This document shows positions 9,350 through 21,867 of a DNA stretch of 64,000 bases, piece after piece. The position numbers and the translations under genes were made by a program. The DNA lies in the NCBI RefSeq assembly GCF_028736155.1, contig NZ_CP117879.1:1054001-1118000 (forward strand), in the 5' to 3' direction. Source of the stretch: Flavobacterium sp. KACC 22763. GTDB lineage: Bacteria; Bacteroidota; Bacteroidia; Flavobacteriales; Flavobacteriaceae. The notes beneath the pieces were generated by a model. It ran no database searches. It saw nothing but the letters and a program-made list of their open reading frames with translations, and had not been told where the DNA came from. How positions within the stretch are numbered: the first letter of the stretch is position 1; each line of letters opens with the position of its first letter.

Positions 9350-10516
9350 TTAAAAAGATAATTTAATTAAGACACCCAAGACAGCAGCGATTAAAATAAT
9401 ATACGGTTCTTGAATTTTTTTGATATAAATTAAAGAAAGAATGCTTGCAAGAGCTATCAGTATTGTTGAAACATCTACAATGCTTCTTTTGGCAATAATG
9501 ATGACAGAACCAACTAAAGCTCCGACTACAGCGGCCGTTATTCCTTCAACAAATGCTTTGACAGGTTTGTTGTTTACAATTTTCTTAAAAAATGGCGCCA
9601 AAGCAATGGTAAAAAGATAGCAAGGCAAAAATGTCGCTAAAGCCGCTGTTATAGCGCCTAAAAGTCCATTTACCAAATATCCTATAAAACCAACAGTTAT
9701 TACAACTGGGCCAGGTGTAATCATGGCTATAGCGACCGAATCTAGAAACTGCTGTTCTGTGAGCCACTTATTTTCAACAACGACTCCCGAATGTAAAAAA
9801 GGAACAATTGCGAGACCGCTACCAAATACAAAAGCACCCGCTTTAGTAAAGAAAATAGCAATTTTCATTAATGTCGAACTTTCAAAAGTCCAAAAGCCAG
9901 ACGAAATAAGAATTAAGACATTTGTAGTTTTGGCAATCTTAAAATACGGACGAGCCTTTATCAGCATATAAATGAGTCCTGCGGCTACAAATAATAAAAT
10001 ATGCTCTTTTTCTGTGATGTAAGTTATTATGATGGCAGAGACAAAGAAGAACCATAAGATCCATTTTTCTTTAAAAGAACTCACATTCAATTTTCCTATG
10101 GATTTTATAGTGAGTTTATAAGAGCTTAGGGTAATGATTCCGATAACTGCCGCGCTTACACCATAAAAAACGGACTGAATCCATAACAGTCCTCCATAAG
10201 CTTGATAGATTACTCCAAGAAGTAAAACCATAAGAAATGACGGAGTAATAAAGGCAAAACCTGCTAAAGTAGCCCCAAGAATATTATAATGAACATAACC
10301 TACATATATTCCAAGCTGAGCTGCCAAAGGGCCTGGAGCCAATTGAGCCAATGCTAAACCTTCTTTGTACTCTTCGTCAGAAATCCATTTTTTGTTTTCC
10401 ACTAAATCTTTGTACATATAACCCACCAAAGCCACAGGTCCGCCAAAGCCAATTGTACCAAGCTTTAAAAAATATAGTATTAATTCACTTAATGTATATT
10501 TCGGTTTTTCAATCAT
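9350..10516 (-). CDS. chrA: Chromate transporter family protein (ChrA-type, CHR)
   Basis: A 388-residue inner-membrane protein with two homologous halves, each carrying the CHR-family signature: FLKLGTIGFGGPVALVGYM near residues 15-33 with LAPGPLAAQLGIYVG, and FTKAGAFVFGSGLAIVPFL near 222-240 with ITPGPVVITVGFIGY. This is the long-chain (two-domain) CHR form, about ten helices. The family exports chromate in characterised members, but many bacterial homologues have no proven substrate, so the anion moved here is uncertain. A single gene, transcribed towards the oxidoreductase gene. Confidence 0.88.
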   Translation of the reverse strand: MIEKPKYTLSELILYFLKLGTIGFGGPVALVGYMYKDLVENKKWISDEEYKEGLALAQLAPGPLAAQLGIYVGYVHYNILGATLAGFAFITPSFLMVLLLGVIYQAYGGLLWIQSVFYGVSAAVIGIITLSSYKLTIKSIGKLNVSSFKEKWILWFFFVSAIIITYITEKEHILLFVAAGLIYMLIKARPYFKIAKTTNVLILISSGFWTFESSTLMKIAIFFTKAGAFVFGSGLAIVPFLHSGVVVENKWLTEQQFLDSVAIAMITPGPVVITVGFIGYLVNGLLGAITAALATFLPCYLFTIALAPFFKKIVNNKPVKAFVEGITAAVVGALVGSVIIIAKRSIVDVSTILIALASILSLIYIKKIQEPYIILIAAVLGVLIKLSF

Positions 10517-10876
10517 ATTGAGATTCTTTTAAAACAGCTCTTTATTTAATTATAAAACAAAACTATAATGAAAGTGACGCTTTAAATAGAATCTTATTTA
10601 CCTTTTGTATAGAGATTACTTTTTATTGTTTTTTTTCTATAAAAAGATAAGGTTTTGTGAAAAAAAACTCTAGTCATACCCAAGTCAATAAAACACGTTA
10701 TGCATAGAAACTATTTAATAAATTATTTTAAATGAATAGTTTAAAAAGGACATAAGAATAGTAATGCGAAAAAAGCATTAACAAATCAAAAAATAGCATT
10801 TTTAAGCATAAGGTTTTTGTTTAGTTTTATCTTCTGAAATAGCATCTGATACTTTTTTGTTTATAAAATACTAATA
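10517..10876. other. Intergenic region, 360 bp, divergent
   Basis: Divergent spacer between chrA (minus) and the acetyltransferase gene (plus). It is very AT-rich. I see no open frame, repeat or clear hairpin; it should contain both promoters. Confidence 0.5.
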
Positions 10877-11866
10877 ATGATCACGACCCAACGCCTTATA
10901 ATAAAACCTTATGAAAAGGGAGATTCAGAAAGCTTCTTAAAAGCTTTGACTGACAACCACGATCATTTATATGATTATTTCGCTAATATGATAAAGGTCA
11001 ATGATAGTTCGGAATCAACAAAAAAATATTTCGAGCAGAAAGATTTGGATTGGAAAGAGAATAAAAGTTTTGCCTGCGGTATATTTAAAAAGGAAAACAA
11101 TGAACTTATAGGACATATATCTGTCAGAGAAATTGATTGGAGAATACCTAAAGGCGAACTTGCCTATTTTATTTTTAAGCAGCACAATGGTAATAATTAT
11201 GCAACCGAGGCATTAAATGCATTTAAAAATTGGTGTTTTGCAGAAAAGAAGTTTAGTAGACTTTTTATGAAAATTGCTGAAGAAAACACAGCAAGCATTA
11301 AAGTAGCTGAACGTTCTGGATTTGTATACGAAGGACTTTTAAAGAAAGATTACAGAAAAAGAGAAAAAGATTTAGTTGACATGAATATATACGGATATAC
11401 AGAAGATTTGAAGCTCGAAAGAACTACTTCTCAAAATACAGATTTCTCCAATTTAATTGTAAAACTAGATGCCAATTTAGCAAGCAGAAATGGAGAGATG
11501 CAGGAATACTTTAATCAATTTAATAAGATTGATGCGATCAAACATGTTATTATAGCTTATGTAAATGGCATTGCGGTAGGCTGCGGGGCTATAAAGCAAT
11601 TTGATGACAAATCTGCTGAGGTAAAACGAATGTTTGTTTCTGAAGAATTTAGAGGAAGAGGTATTGCCCGTAAAATTTTAAATGAACTTGAAAATTGGGC
11701 AAAAGAATTAGGTTATGCATCAACCGTTTTAGAAACCAGCAACGTGCAGGTAGAAGCGGTAGAGCTATATAATAAAAGTGGTTACGGAGTTATTGAAAAT
11801 TATGGACAATATGCTGGAATCGAAAGCAGTATTTGTTTTAAAAAAGAACTGCTTTTTGATTATTAA
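10877..11866 (+). CDS. Tandem GNAT N-acetyltransferase (RimJ/RimL-type plus second GNAT domain)
   Basis: A 329-residue cytoplasmic protein made of two acetyltransferase domains. Residues 1 to about 175 look like a RimJ/RimL ribosomal-protein-type GNAT (TQRLIIKPYEKGDSESF start, FIFKQHNGNNYATEALNAF acetyl-CoA segment, IKVAERSGFVYEGLLKKDY). Residues about 185-329 form a second GNAT, with the motif-A loop RGRGIARKIL near 258-267 and a C-terminal EAVELYNKSGYGVIENYG. Each half is close to full domain size, so this is a fusion, not a repeat of one sequence. Substrates are unknown. It is a single gene closed by a bidirectional terminator. Confidence 0.85.
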   Translation: MITTQRLIIKPYEKGDSESFLKALTDNHDHLYDYFANMIKVNDSSESTKKYFEQKDLDWKENKSFACGIFKKENNELIGHISVREIDWRIPKGELAYFIFKQHNGNNYATEALNAFKNWCFAEKKFSRLFMKIAEENTASIKVAERSGFVYEGLLKKDYRKREKDLVDMNIYGYTEDLKLERTTSQNTDFSNLIVKLDANLASRNGEMQEYFNQFNKIDAIKHVIIAYVNGIAVGCGAIKQFDDKSAEVKRMFVSEEFRGRGIARKILNELENWAKELGYASTVLETSNVQVEAVELYNKSGYGVIENYGQYAGIESSICFKKELLFDY

Positions 11867-11874
11867 ATAAAAAA

Positions 11875-11935
11875 CAACTTCGATGTTGTTATTAGCAAAT
11901 AATAAAAGCATCGAAGTTGCGAGTTTATTTTTTTT
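11875..11935. terminator. Bidirectional terminator
   Basis: Perfect 11-bp arms CAACTTCGATG (11875-11885) and CATCGAAGTTG (11909-11919). T-rich runs follow on both strands. It lies between convergent genes. Confidence 0.8.
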
Positions 11936-11964
11936 CCGGCCCAAATTGTTTTAAAGTCTATACA

Positions 11965-12756
11965 TTATAGTGCATCCCAAGAAGCGCTCGGATAATAAAT
12001 AGAACTTGTTACCGGAGCTGTCCAATAATCTTGACTTCCGCCACGGAAAGTGTGAAGACTTACAGCATTTACATTTCGCTTAGAATCGTTAGTTACCCAG
12101 CGAATTTTTTCATTTAATATCTCCGTTCCATTTACATAATATTTAACGTATCCATCTGTATTAGAACCTGTATTCAATTTCACAGATATTTGGCAGTTGT
12201 AAGTCACACCTTCTTGAATATAGTATTTTTTGCCAAAATCGTTTCCATATTGTCCTGGCTGATCTCTGTAATACACATAAGGCTGAAGATAAGCGCCACT
12301 TCCTTTAGCAGTGTTTGATCCATTTGGGCAATACCACATAAATCTGGCACTTCCGCCATTTCCATCCCATGCAGCATCGCCACCTGTATTTTGATCACCA
12401 ATTAAGATACCATATCCGCATTTTCCGCCTCGGCTCCAGTAGAATCCGTTATTAAATTTCATTTGGAACCAAACCGTATAAACGCCAGTTGACCAAACGC
12501 CATACGATGTACATAAACCACCAGGGCAAGATAATGTATTAGTCTGCAATGTAATGGTTCTTGCTCCAGCTGTACCTTTAGCTGTAGTACTGCCTTCAAT
12601 TGCAGCATTTGATGCGAGAGTATCTTTGCTCACAAGCTGTTGAGCTTCTTTTTTAGCAGTTTGCTTTCCATTTAAATCTTCTTGTTCTTTTTCACAAGAA
12701 TTTAGCACCAATGCTGTAATAAATAATACGCTGGTTAATTTTAAAAAATTCTTCAT
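11965..12756 (-). CDS. PL14-like polysaccharide lyase-fold lipoprotein
   Basis: A 263-residue lipoprotein. The signal peptide ends in a lipobox (VLNSC, Cys21) followed by charged residues EKEQED, consistent with surface export in Bacteroidota. After a 50-residue linker comes a beta-jelly-roll-like domain with many aromatic residues; SLHTFRGGSQDYW near the C-terminus matches the pattern of PL14-type alginate/glucuronan lyases and related fungal-type proteins (HTF/GGS/W). Assignment to PL14 is from motif resemblance, so substrate and even lyase activity are uncertain. A single gene; its promoter lies in the 480-bp gap shared with katG. Confidence 0.6.
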   Translation of the reverse strand: MKNFLKLTSVLFITALVLNSCEKEQEDLNGKQTAKKEAQQLVSKDTLASNAAIEGSTTAKGTAGARTITLQTNTLSCPGGLCTSYGVWSTGVYTVWFQMKFNNGFYWSRGGKCGYGILIGDQNTGGDAAWDGNGGSARFMWYCPNGSNTAKGSGAYLQPYVYYRDQPGQYGNDFGKKYYIQEGVTYNCQISVKLNTGSNTDGYVKYYVNGTEILNEKIRWVTNDSKRNVNAVSLHTFRGGSQDYWTAPVTSSIYYPSASWDAL

Positions 12757-15510
<2,754 letters not shown>

Positions 15511-15540
15511 TACAGTAGAAGCAATAAGTTAATAAATAGG

Positions 15541-15584
15541 AACTGCCCCTGATAGCTAAACACTATTTCGGGGCAGTTTTTTTT
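15541..15584 (+). terminator. Terminator after katG
   Basis: Stem AACTGCCCC/GGGGCAGTT with a 20-nt loop, followed by eight T residues, 30 bp after the katG stop. Confidence 0.85.
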
Positions 15585-15612
15585 AGATGAATTTTTACAA
15601 ATAAGAATTACA

Positions 15613-18600
15613 TTATTGTTTTATGAGCTTAATGGTTTTTCTATTTGTTCCGTTGCTTACTTCAGCAAGATATGTTCCTGCACTAAAGTTGCTTTTTATT
15701 ATTATGGATGATGTATAATTTGATTTCACAGTCTCTATTTTTCTTCCTAACATATCAAATACATTAACATAAATGGCTTGCTTTTCATCTCCTCCTGCAA
15801 TGTTTATTTGGAATTCTGTTTTTGTTGGATTTGGAGATGCAATGACTATAAAATCATCAATTTGCTGTTCTGAAATCTTGGTTTCAGCATTGGTTGATAG
15901 TGAAGCGTTTTCGCATGAACCGAGATGACAGCCATGTGCTAAATGAGCTGGTACAGCATTGGCAGGAATGCAAAGATTTTTGTTATTCGTATGGCATACT
16001 ATCACTTTTTGAGGATTACAGTTAATATCGATTACTTTTATTTGTTTTGTTATGTTAATATAGCAGCCTTTCGCATCAGTAATAGTTACGCTGTAGTCGT
16101 GAACTCCCAGTGTTGACAGATTAATAGAAATAGCATCTGTTGTAGCTCCGGTACTCCACAAATAAGTAAAAGGTGCTGTTCCACTTGTAGGCGTTGCGTT
16201 CAATGTTAAAGAAGTAGGGCCATATCCTAAGTAAATAGTATTAGCGTCTCCTCCCGGATTTACAGCATATACATCTGGAATGAGAGCCGCAATCGGATTA
16301 TTGATGGTTACTGTTGAGGTGTTAGTACTGTTATTTCCTGCGTTATCAGTAACGGTCCATGTTATAACGGATGTTCCTACGTTGAAATTTCCACTTGCAT
16401 CTAATCCATTTCCGTTTCTTGTAGTTGCACCTGTAATTGCGTAAGTAGCCGTATCAATTGTACAATTATCGGTAGCAGTTGCGGATGGGATATTATAATT
16501 TCCGCTTGATTCATAACAAAGAACAACAGAAGTAACTGAGTTTACAGTTGGTTTTTGTGCATCCGTAACCGTCACCGTTTGCGAGGTTGTGGCGGTATTG
16601 CCATTTTCATCGGTAGCCGTCCATATTACAGTTGTTGTACCATGAGGAAATACTGTCGGTGCATTATTGATAATACTTGCTACAGCACAATTATCGGTAA
16701 CGATTGGTTGAGTTAATATAAATGTTGCTCCACACTGATTTTCGTCATTTGAGAGCGTTATGGGAGCAGGTATTGCAAAAACAGGCTTTTCAGTATCATT
16801 AATCGTAATAGTGAAAGAAGTCGAACTATTATTGCATCCATCGGCTGCTGTCCACGTAACAGTTGTAATTCCTTTATTAAAAACTTTATTGGCTAATGTA
16901 GTATTACCAGTAGCAGAGGTTGCTCCAGTAAGCAAATAGCTATAAGCAACGTTACTGCAGTTGTTTAATGCGGTGATGTCAAATTCATTGGCTTGTGCTG
17001 TATAGGTAGGTAAACCCGTATTAGTGTTAGTGATAATATTTGACATTTCAGGCAGATAAAGTACTGTTTTAACCTGACCGTTGAATGAAAAGTCATCAAT
17101 ACCTACTAAAGAGGTTCCAGAAGTTCTGTTTGATCCGTACCAGTATAAACGCAATGTAATCGGGGTTTTGATATTGGTCAAAGGGCTTAAGTCATAAGTA
17201 AGTAAAGTTGCAGCAGTTCCAGTAAAGGTTTGGGATGCCGTAATATCACTTGTAAAGTTGTCTACACTGGATCTTATAACGAATGTGCTAGGATCAGCGG
17301 TGTTTCCTTTTCTAGCTGTAAATTTAAGATTAGAAAAATTTATTTTATAGCCATTTTTAGGTTGAAGTTTGAATTCAAAATACTGATCTGGATTAAATGA
17401 AGTAGCTGGATCTGAAGTATTTGTTTTGCTGGTCCAGCCATTTAGTAAAACACGACCACTAATGACACCTGCTGTATTGAGGCCGCCGCTAGTGCCATAA
17501 TAAAAATTTGGTGCCGTATTTCCGTCACTGATTATATTAGGATTTGTGGTGTTTCCTGCCGTAATAGGCGCGATAAATTCAACATTATTTCCTGTAAAAG
17601 TGTTACCCCAAATCTGTGTAGGTGCGCTATTGTTATTTAGCTCAAAAATTTTAATGTCATCATGATAAATAATACGTGTCATTACATTAGGAGGATCAGA
17701 TGTAATAGACTGTCCTGGACGATACAAGCCCCATTTCAAATATCCAGAAGGGTTAGTCTCAGGAACATCCTGATTGAAAGTTTTAAAATTGCTCACCTGC
17801 CATGCCAATGTATAATCATTTTGTCCAGGTAACCTATAATACACCTTATAATAACCAGTATTATCAGTTGTCATTTTTGCATCAATCCTAAAATCAATCC
17901 ATTGATTGATGTAAGGACGAAAATCATCTATGATAGAGGGTTCAATATTGTCGTTAGGTATACGGAAGGTAATACTATTGCGTTTTGCGCTTAAGTACCA
18001 TGCAGGATTTTCTCCTCCACTTTGTTTGCCTTGGAAAATAATATCGCCATTTTGAGCCATTCCTGGAGTATGAGATTCCCAATCTTTCAGCAATAAACTC
18101 ACTTCAAAACGGCGTTCATCTCCGGGATAATATTTCCCGTCTGTAGGCATTTGAGCTGTAGCTGCCTCGCTTCGCCAGTGGTTATCAGAAAAATATCCCG
18201 AATCTCCAATGGTCACGCGGTGGGCTATAGCATAATTGCCAGTACGGCCAGGACTTACCAAGTATTCGGCGTCAGTAGCAGTAGCATGTGTTGTAGTTAA
18301 ATTTGAAATTCCAGAGTTCTCTGTACCACTTTCATAGTCAACAGTAACAAGGGTATCAGTAATCGTTGCAGGAGGTGTGGGTGGTGTTGCAATTAAAGAG
18401 TTAGAATAAACGATATCATCAATATACAATACTGGTGCTGATGATCCTGCTCCCACATTCAGCAAATTCATACTGTTAATATTAGAGCCTTGCGGAAGAA
18501 AACCAGTTCCAGGGTCAGCATTGGTAAGCACTTTGATATTGTCGATCCAGATGTCAAAAGTTCCTGCGGCAAGGTTATGAGTAGTTAAGTTAGACGCACT

Positions 18601-19212
18601 TCCAGTTGTATAGGAAGTTTCAGCATTGCTATTGTTCATAAAAAATTTTAGAACATAAACCTGACTTTTATTTATTGTAACCTGCGAAAGTCCTGCTGTG
18701 GTATAGTTTGGACTTGTCGTAGACGAAAGCCAATCGAGGCTTATAGCAGTGGGAGTAGGAGACAATCTTAAAGCGGCAAATGTTTGCGGTAAACTTATTC
18801 CGCTCCCGTTGGTAAAATTGCTGCCATTGCCAAAATAGATTAAGAATCTGCCATTAGTTCCTGATGTAATGTTGATCTTGCATTCAAACGCTGCAACGGC
18901 TGTAGCTGTAAAAGGGCCCAAACCAAATTTTGCACCCGATACGGTTGTACCACCATTCATTTTAAGTTCGGCGCCCGAACCTCCTGCCAAATTAGAAGAA
19001 GTGAGTTCAACAAAACCTTCAGTAGTAGACGAAGCTCTTACACTAGCAGTACCTCCACCAGCCGTGGGTGAAGGCAAATAAGTTGAACTATAAGCAGTAG
19101 AAGCGTATGGCATCGAGGAGGTAATGCCAAAGTTGTATTCCCAATTGGAATTTTGTGCCTTAATTTCTAATAAAGAAAAAACACAAAGTAAAACAAGTAA
19201 ACTTTTTTTCAT
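15613..19212 (-). CDS. T9SS-exported multidomain protein with heparin-lyase-I-like domain
   Basis: A 1199-residue secreted protein. A signal peptide (residues 1-19) is followed by a concanavalin/LamG-like region (about 25-270), then a polysaccharide-lyase domain resembling the PF14099 group that includes PL13 heparinase I and PL20 (about 288-530: DNHWRSEAA, QWIDFRIDAK, YLKWGLYRPG). After that come a second beta-sandwich (about 535-705), HYR-like repeats starting near NDTEKPVF (804) and TDAQKP (884), a PKD/SprB-like region (985-1075), a Cys/His motif (VIVCHTNNKNLC...AHLAHGCHLGSC) and a type A T9SS sorting domain (about 1120-1199, ending KTIKLIKQ). It is probably an extracellular heparin/heparan or other glucuronan lyase. 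It lies downstream of the PUL on the same strand with its own copy of the locus motif at 19348-19365. Confidence 0.75.
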   Translation of the reverse strand: MKKSLLVLLCVFSLLEIKAQNSNWEYNFGITSSMPYASTAYSSTYLPSPTAGGGTASVRASSTTEGFVELTSSNLAGGSGAELKMNGGTTVSGAKFGLGPFTATAVAAFECKINITSGTNGRFLIYFGNGSNFTNGSGISLPQTFAALRLSPTPTAISLDWLSSTTSPNYTTAGLSQVTINKSQVYVLKFFMNNSNAETSYTTGSASNLTTHNLAAGTFDIWIDNIKVLTNADPGTGFLPQGSNINSMNLLNVGAGSSAPVLYIDDIVYSNSLIATPPTPPATITDTLVTVDYESGTENSGISNLTTTHATATDAEYLVSPGRTGNYAIAHRVTIGDSGYFSDNHWRSEAATAQMPTDGKYYPGDERRFEVSLLLKDWESHTPGMAQNGDIIFQGKQSGGENPAWYLSAKRNSITFRIPNDNIEPSIIDDFRPYINQWIDFRIDAKMTTDNTGYYKVYYRLPGQNDYTLAWQVSNFKTFNQDVPETNPSGYLKWGLYRPGQSITSDPPNVMTRIIYHDDIKIFELNNNSAPTQIWGNTFTGNNVEFIAPITAGNTTNPNIISDGNTAPNFYYGTSGGLNTAGVISGRVLLNGWTSKTNTSDPATSFNPDQYFEFKLQPKNGYKINFSNLKFTARKGNTADPSTFVIRSSVDNFTSDITASQTFTGTAATLLTYDLSPLTNIKTPITLRLYWYGSNRTSGTSLVGIDDFSFNGQVKTVLYLPEMSNIITNTNTGLPTYTAQANEFDITALNNCSNVAYSYLLTGATSATGNTTLANKVFNKGITTVTWTAADGCNNSSTSFTITINDTEKPVFAIPAPITLSNDENQCGATFILTQPIVTDNCAVASIINNAPTVFPHGTTTVIWTATDENGNTATTSQTVTVTDAQKPTVNSVTSVVLCYESSGNYNIPSATATDNCTIDTATYAITGATTRNGNGLDASGNFNVGTSVITWTVTDNAGNNSTNTSTVTINNPIAALIPDVYAVNPGGDANTIYLGYGPTSLTLNATPTSGTAPFTYLWSTGATTDAISINLSTLGVHDYSVTITDAKGCYINITKQIKVIDINCNPQKVIVCHTNNKNLCIPANAVPAHLAHGCHLGSCENASLSTNAETKISEQQIDDFIVIASPNPTKTEFQINIAGGDEKQAIYVNVFDMLGRKIETVKSNYTSSIIIKSNFSAGTYLAEVSNGTNRKTIKLIKQ

Positions 19213-19662
19213 AATTAATTGGTTTTGGTTGAGTTAGTAAATAAGCTTTTCTTTGGATCGCATTTAATAGCCAAAGAGATTTTGTGGTTTTGGATGACTA
19301 AGTTAAATGCGGGAATGAAAATGATATTTCAAATTCGGATATAAATGTTTTGAATTTGTGTAAATAATCACTTTTATCAAATTTGATAGATGATGTTTCA
19401 TAGATATGGAGGCTCCAATAGAATTTTTAATCTTCTTGGGTTTATATCAGAAACTCACTATCTGAGCGCTATTAAGAATATTTACGACATCGCATATTGT
19501 GATTTTATGGATGTTTTTGAAGTTGTAACCAGCTACAATTAAGAAGAATGTAAAAAGTTTGCTTTTTTATAAAATCAAGTGTTTACCAATTTAGGAAGAC
19601 CATTTTTAGAAAAGGTATTTTTTATTTCCGATTAGTCAATTGAATTTTAAGCGATAAAATGA
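19213..19662. other. Intergenic region upstream of the T9SS lyase-like gene
   Basis: About 450 bp without a convincing gene. It contains the operator-like motif listed at 19348-19365 and the leader AACCAAAACCAA (minus strand) just before the start codon. Nothing else is recognised. Confidence 0.5.
19348..19365 (-). promoter_or_regulatory. Candidate PUL operator (copy 4)
   Basis: TTTTGAATTTGTGTAAAT on the plus strand, 136 bp upstream of the T9SS lyase-like gene. It matches the motif found upstream of susC, the sulfatase-PL15 pair and the GH88 gene (consensus TTTTGAATTTGTNNAAAA). Inferred HTCS target; weakest of the four. Confidence 0.4.
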
Positions 19663-19701
19663 AACTGGTGCATCGATTTTCAATAAACCAATGCACCAGT
19701 T
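19663..19701 (-). terminator. Terminator after the SDR gene
   Basis: Perfect 11-bp arms AACTGGTGCAT/ATGCACCAGTT. On the minus strand a moderately T-rich tail (TTTCATTTTATC) follows. It sits just after the stop of the dehydrogenase gene. Confidence 0.6.
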
Positions 19702-19708
19702 ATAGAAA

Positions 19709-20500
19709 TTATTCGTTTGAAGGTTTTCCAATTGTAGCTAGAATTCCGCCATCAACATAAACCACATGCCCGTTTACAAAATCACTAGCTTTTGAGCTTA
19801 AAAATATTGCCGCTCCTTGCAAATCTTCAGGATCTCCCCAACGTCCTGCAGGAGTTCTTCCCATAATAAACTCGTTAAACGGATGACCGTTTACACGAAT
19901 TGGCGCTGTCTGGCTTGTAGCAAAATAACCAGGACCAATTCCATTAGTCTGAATGTTGAATTTAGCCCATTCTGTAGCCATGTTTTTAGTCAGCATTTTC
20001 AAACCGCCTTTTGCCGATGCGTACGCACTTACAGAATCTCTGCCCAGTTCGCTCATCATAGAACACATATTAATGATTTTTCCGCCACCGCGATTGATCA
20101 TTCCTTTTACAACATTTTTAGAAACAATAAAAGGACCCGTTAAATCTACTTTTATAACCGCTTCAAAATCGGCAACTTCCATTTCGATAATTGGAGTTCT
20201 TTTAATAATTCCAGCGTTATTGATTAGAATATCGATAGGGCCAACTTCAGCTTCAATTTTGCTGATTGCTGCTATTACAGCGTTTTCATCAGTCACATCA
20301 AACAAATAGCCATAAGCTTCAATTCCTTCTGCTTTATATTCTGCAATTGCGCTGTCTACAGCCTCTTGCGAAGAATGATCGTTTACCACAATTTTTGCAC
20401 CTGCATGTCCAAGACCTTTCGCCATTGCCATTCCTAATCCGTGAACTCCTCCAGTAATTAGTGCTGTTTTCCCTGTTAAATCAAATAAGTTAATTGACAT
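19709..20500 (-). CDS. kduD: SDR-family dehydrogenase, KduD-like
   Basis: A 263-residue short-chain dehydrogenase/reductase. It shows the nucleotide-binding TGGVHGLG (residues 16-23), NNAG near 94-97, catalytic Ser147, Tyr160 and Lys164 (YASAK), and a C-terminal GHVVYVDGG typical of 2-deoxy-D-gluconate 3-dehydrogenase/KduD and gluconate 5-dehydrogenase. In this context it would reduce the 2,5-diketo-3-deoxy sugar derived from the unsaturated uronate released by GH88. It is 31 bp downstream of the DUF4861 gene and probably cotranscribed. No KduI isomerase is seen in the window. The exact substrate is inferred. Confidence 0.75.
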   Translation of the reverse strand: MSINLFDLTGKTALITGGVHGLGMAMAKGLGHAGAKIVVNDHSSQEAVDSAIAEYKAEGIEAYGYLFDVTDENAVIAAISKIEAEVGPIDILINNAGIIKRTPIIEMEVADFEAVIKVDLTGPFIVSKNVVKGMINRGGGKIINMCSMMSELGRDSVSAYASAKGGLKMLTKNMATEWAKFNIQTNGIGPGYFATSQTAPIRVNGHPFNEFIMGRTPAGRWGDPEDLQGAAIFLSSKASDFVNGHVVYVDGGILATIGKPSNE

Positions 20501-20531
20501 TTTTTTGTTTTTTGGTTAATAGTATTCTTAA

Positions 20532-21680
20532 TTATTTTTTTGTTTTTGATGCTTCTTTTACATTTACTATCAAAGGATTTTGAAGTTCCTGATTGAAATG
20601 ATCCAAATTATCCTGCCATTGTTTAGAATTGGTTATTTGCCCCGCTTTATCCCAAGCGGCACCAGAATAATAAACAATAGGTTCGTTATTTCTTACCGAA
20701 GTTAGGGCTAGCATCTGTTCTTTATCTACCCACATTTTTTGGGCAGGAGTGCTCAATATGGTTCCTACAGCCGTAGTTCCTTCTTTTTCAAAAGTGGGTT
20801 CCCAATAACTCATAATTCCCTGTTGTTCGTTTAAGCCCATTATGCCTTGCTTATCACGTCTTATAATCCCAACCACAACAGGCAAAGGGCTTTTATCGTC
20901 AAAAGTGTATATATTTTCAATGCGATTTAATTGTGATCCGGCATCAATAGATATGGTTTTTGTAGCCTTCACTTTTATTCCGCCAGCATTCCAGCTGTCA
21001 TAAATCAATTGAAAAGTTGTGCGAAGCGGGCCATTATCCAATATTTTCCATTGATGATAATTTCCAGAATAACGAATGGTATCTTTTACAAAAGGAGCCA
21101 TGTTTCCTGCACCCAAAGTATAGCCAACATGATAGTAATCAAGCCCGTCACCGTGATCGATATGATAATCATTGCGTTTGTAACGATCATTTAGAACCAA
21201 TTTAGAAGTATTTTTTACCCAAACATCAAAACCGTAAGCATCACCTTCTGTTTTTTCTAAAGCTTTTCCATAAGCGCGAAAAGCGATTTTATCATTTTCC
21301 CAAGCAAAATCGTCCAATCTTTCAGGCACAAATCGGGCAAAAGTTTTGGGTGTAAATTTTTCTGGTTTTCCTTTTTGAATGAAAAGTTGCAGGGAACTCT
21401 TTGCTTTAATGTCTATTTGAACCAATACATTCTGAATCGCAGATTGTCCTTTGTGCTCCAATTGAAACGGAATTTGCTTTTTTGTTTTGGGATCAATGAT
21501 TATAAAATTAGCAGTATCAATCTGCGGATAGGAGAGAAGAATGTCTTTCCATTTTATGGCTGTCACGGTTTCTTTTCTGTTTAGAGCAGAATGGTTTGTA
21601 ATGGTAATGCTAGTCTTGTTTTGAGCTATAAGTGCAGAAGGTAAAGCGCAAAACAGTAAGATAAAGTGTGAAAATTTCAT
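20532..21680 (-). CDS. DUF4861 family protein
   Basis: A 382-residue secreted protein with a signal peptide (residues 1-19, LIA-QN). The rest is beta-rich with conserved-looking aromatic and charged segments (DYHIDHGDGLDYYHVGYTLGAG; GNYHQWKILDNGPLRTTF; KATKTISIDAGSQLNRIEN). This matches the DUF4861 family, which is common in polysaccharide utilisation loci for uronic-acid glycans; its fold resembles galactose-mutarotase-like sandwich proteins. I infer a role in handling released unsaturated uronides with the neighbouring KduD-like enzyme, but no function is shown by the sequence. Confidence 0.75.
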   Translation of the reverse strand: MKFSHFILLFCALPSALIAQNKTSITITNHSALNRKETVTAIKWKDILLSYPQIDTANFIIIDPKTKKQIPFQLEHKGQSAIQNVLVQIDIKAKSSLQLFIQKGKPEKFTPKTFARFVPERLDDFAWENDKIAFRAYGKALEKTEGDAYGFDVWVKNTSKLVLNDRYKRNDYHIDHGDGLDYYHVGYTLGAGNMAPFVKDTIRYSGNYHQWKILDNGPLRTTFQLIYDSWNAGGIKVKATKTISIDAGSQLNRIENIYTFDDKSPLPVVVGIIRRDKQGIMGLNEQQGIMSYWEPTFEKEGTTAVGTILSTPAQKMWVDKEQMLALTSVRNNEPIVYYSGAAWDKAGQITNSKQWQDNLDHFNQELQNPLIVNVKEASKTKK

Positions 21681-21867
21681 GAGATTTGTTTTGAATATTT
21701 TTTGAATGAATAGGTTCAGTTAAGGCATAGATTGGGCTGTCCGACTTGTAAAAGTTTTTTTTCGGATGAAATTTTTCGAGTTTTAAAAAATTAGTTTAAA
21801 CCGTTTTTAGGTTCTTAGGATCAATTGATGAAATGTTTGCATTAAGGTTTTGTTGTGTTGTTGTAAG

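Noticed and set aside
21689..21706. TTTTGAAT upstream of the DUF4861 gene considered as a fifth copy of the locus motif
   Set aside because: Only the first eight bases match; the second half (GTNNAAAA) is absent.
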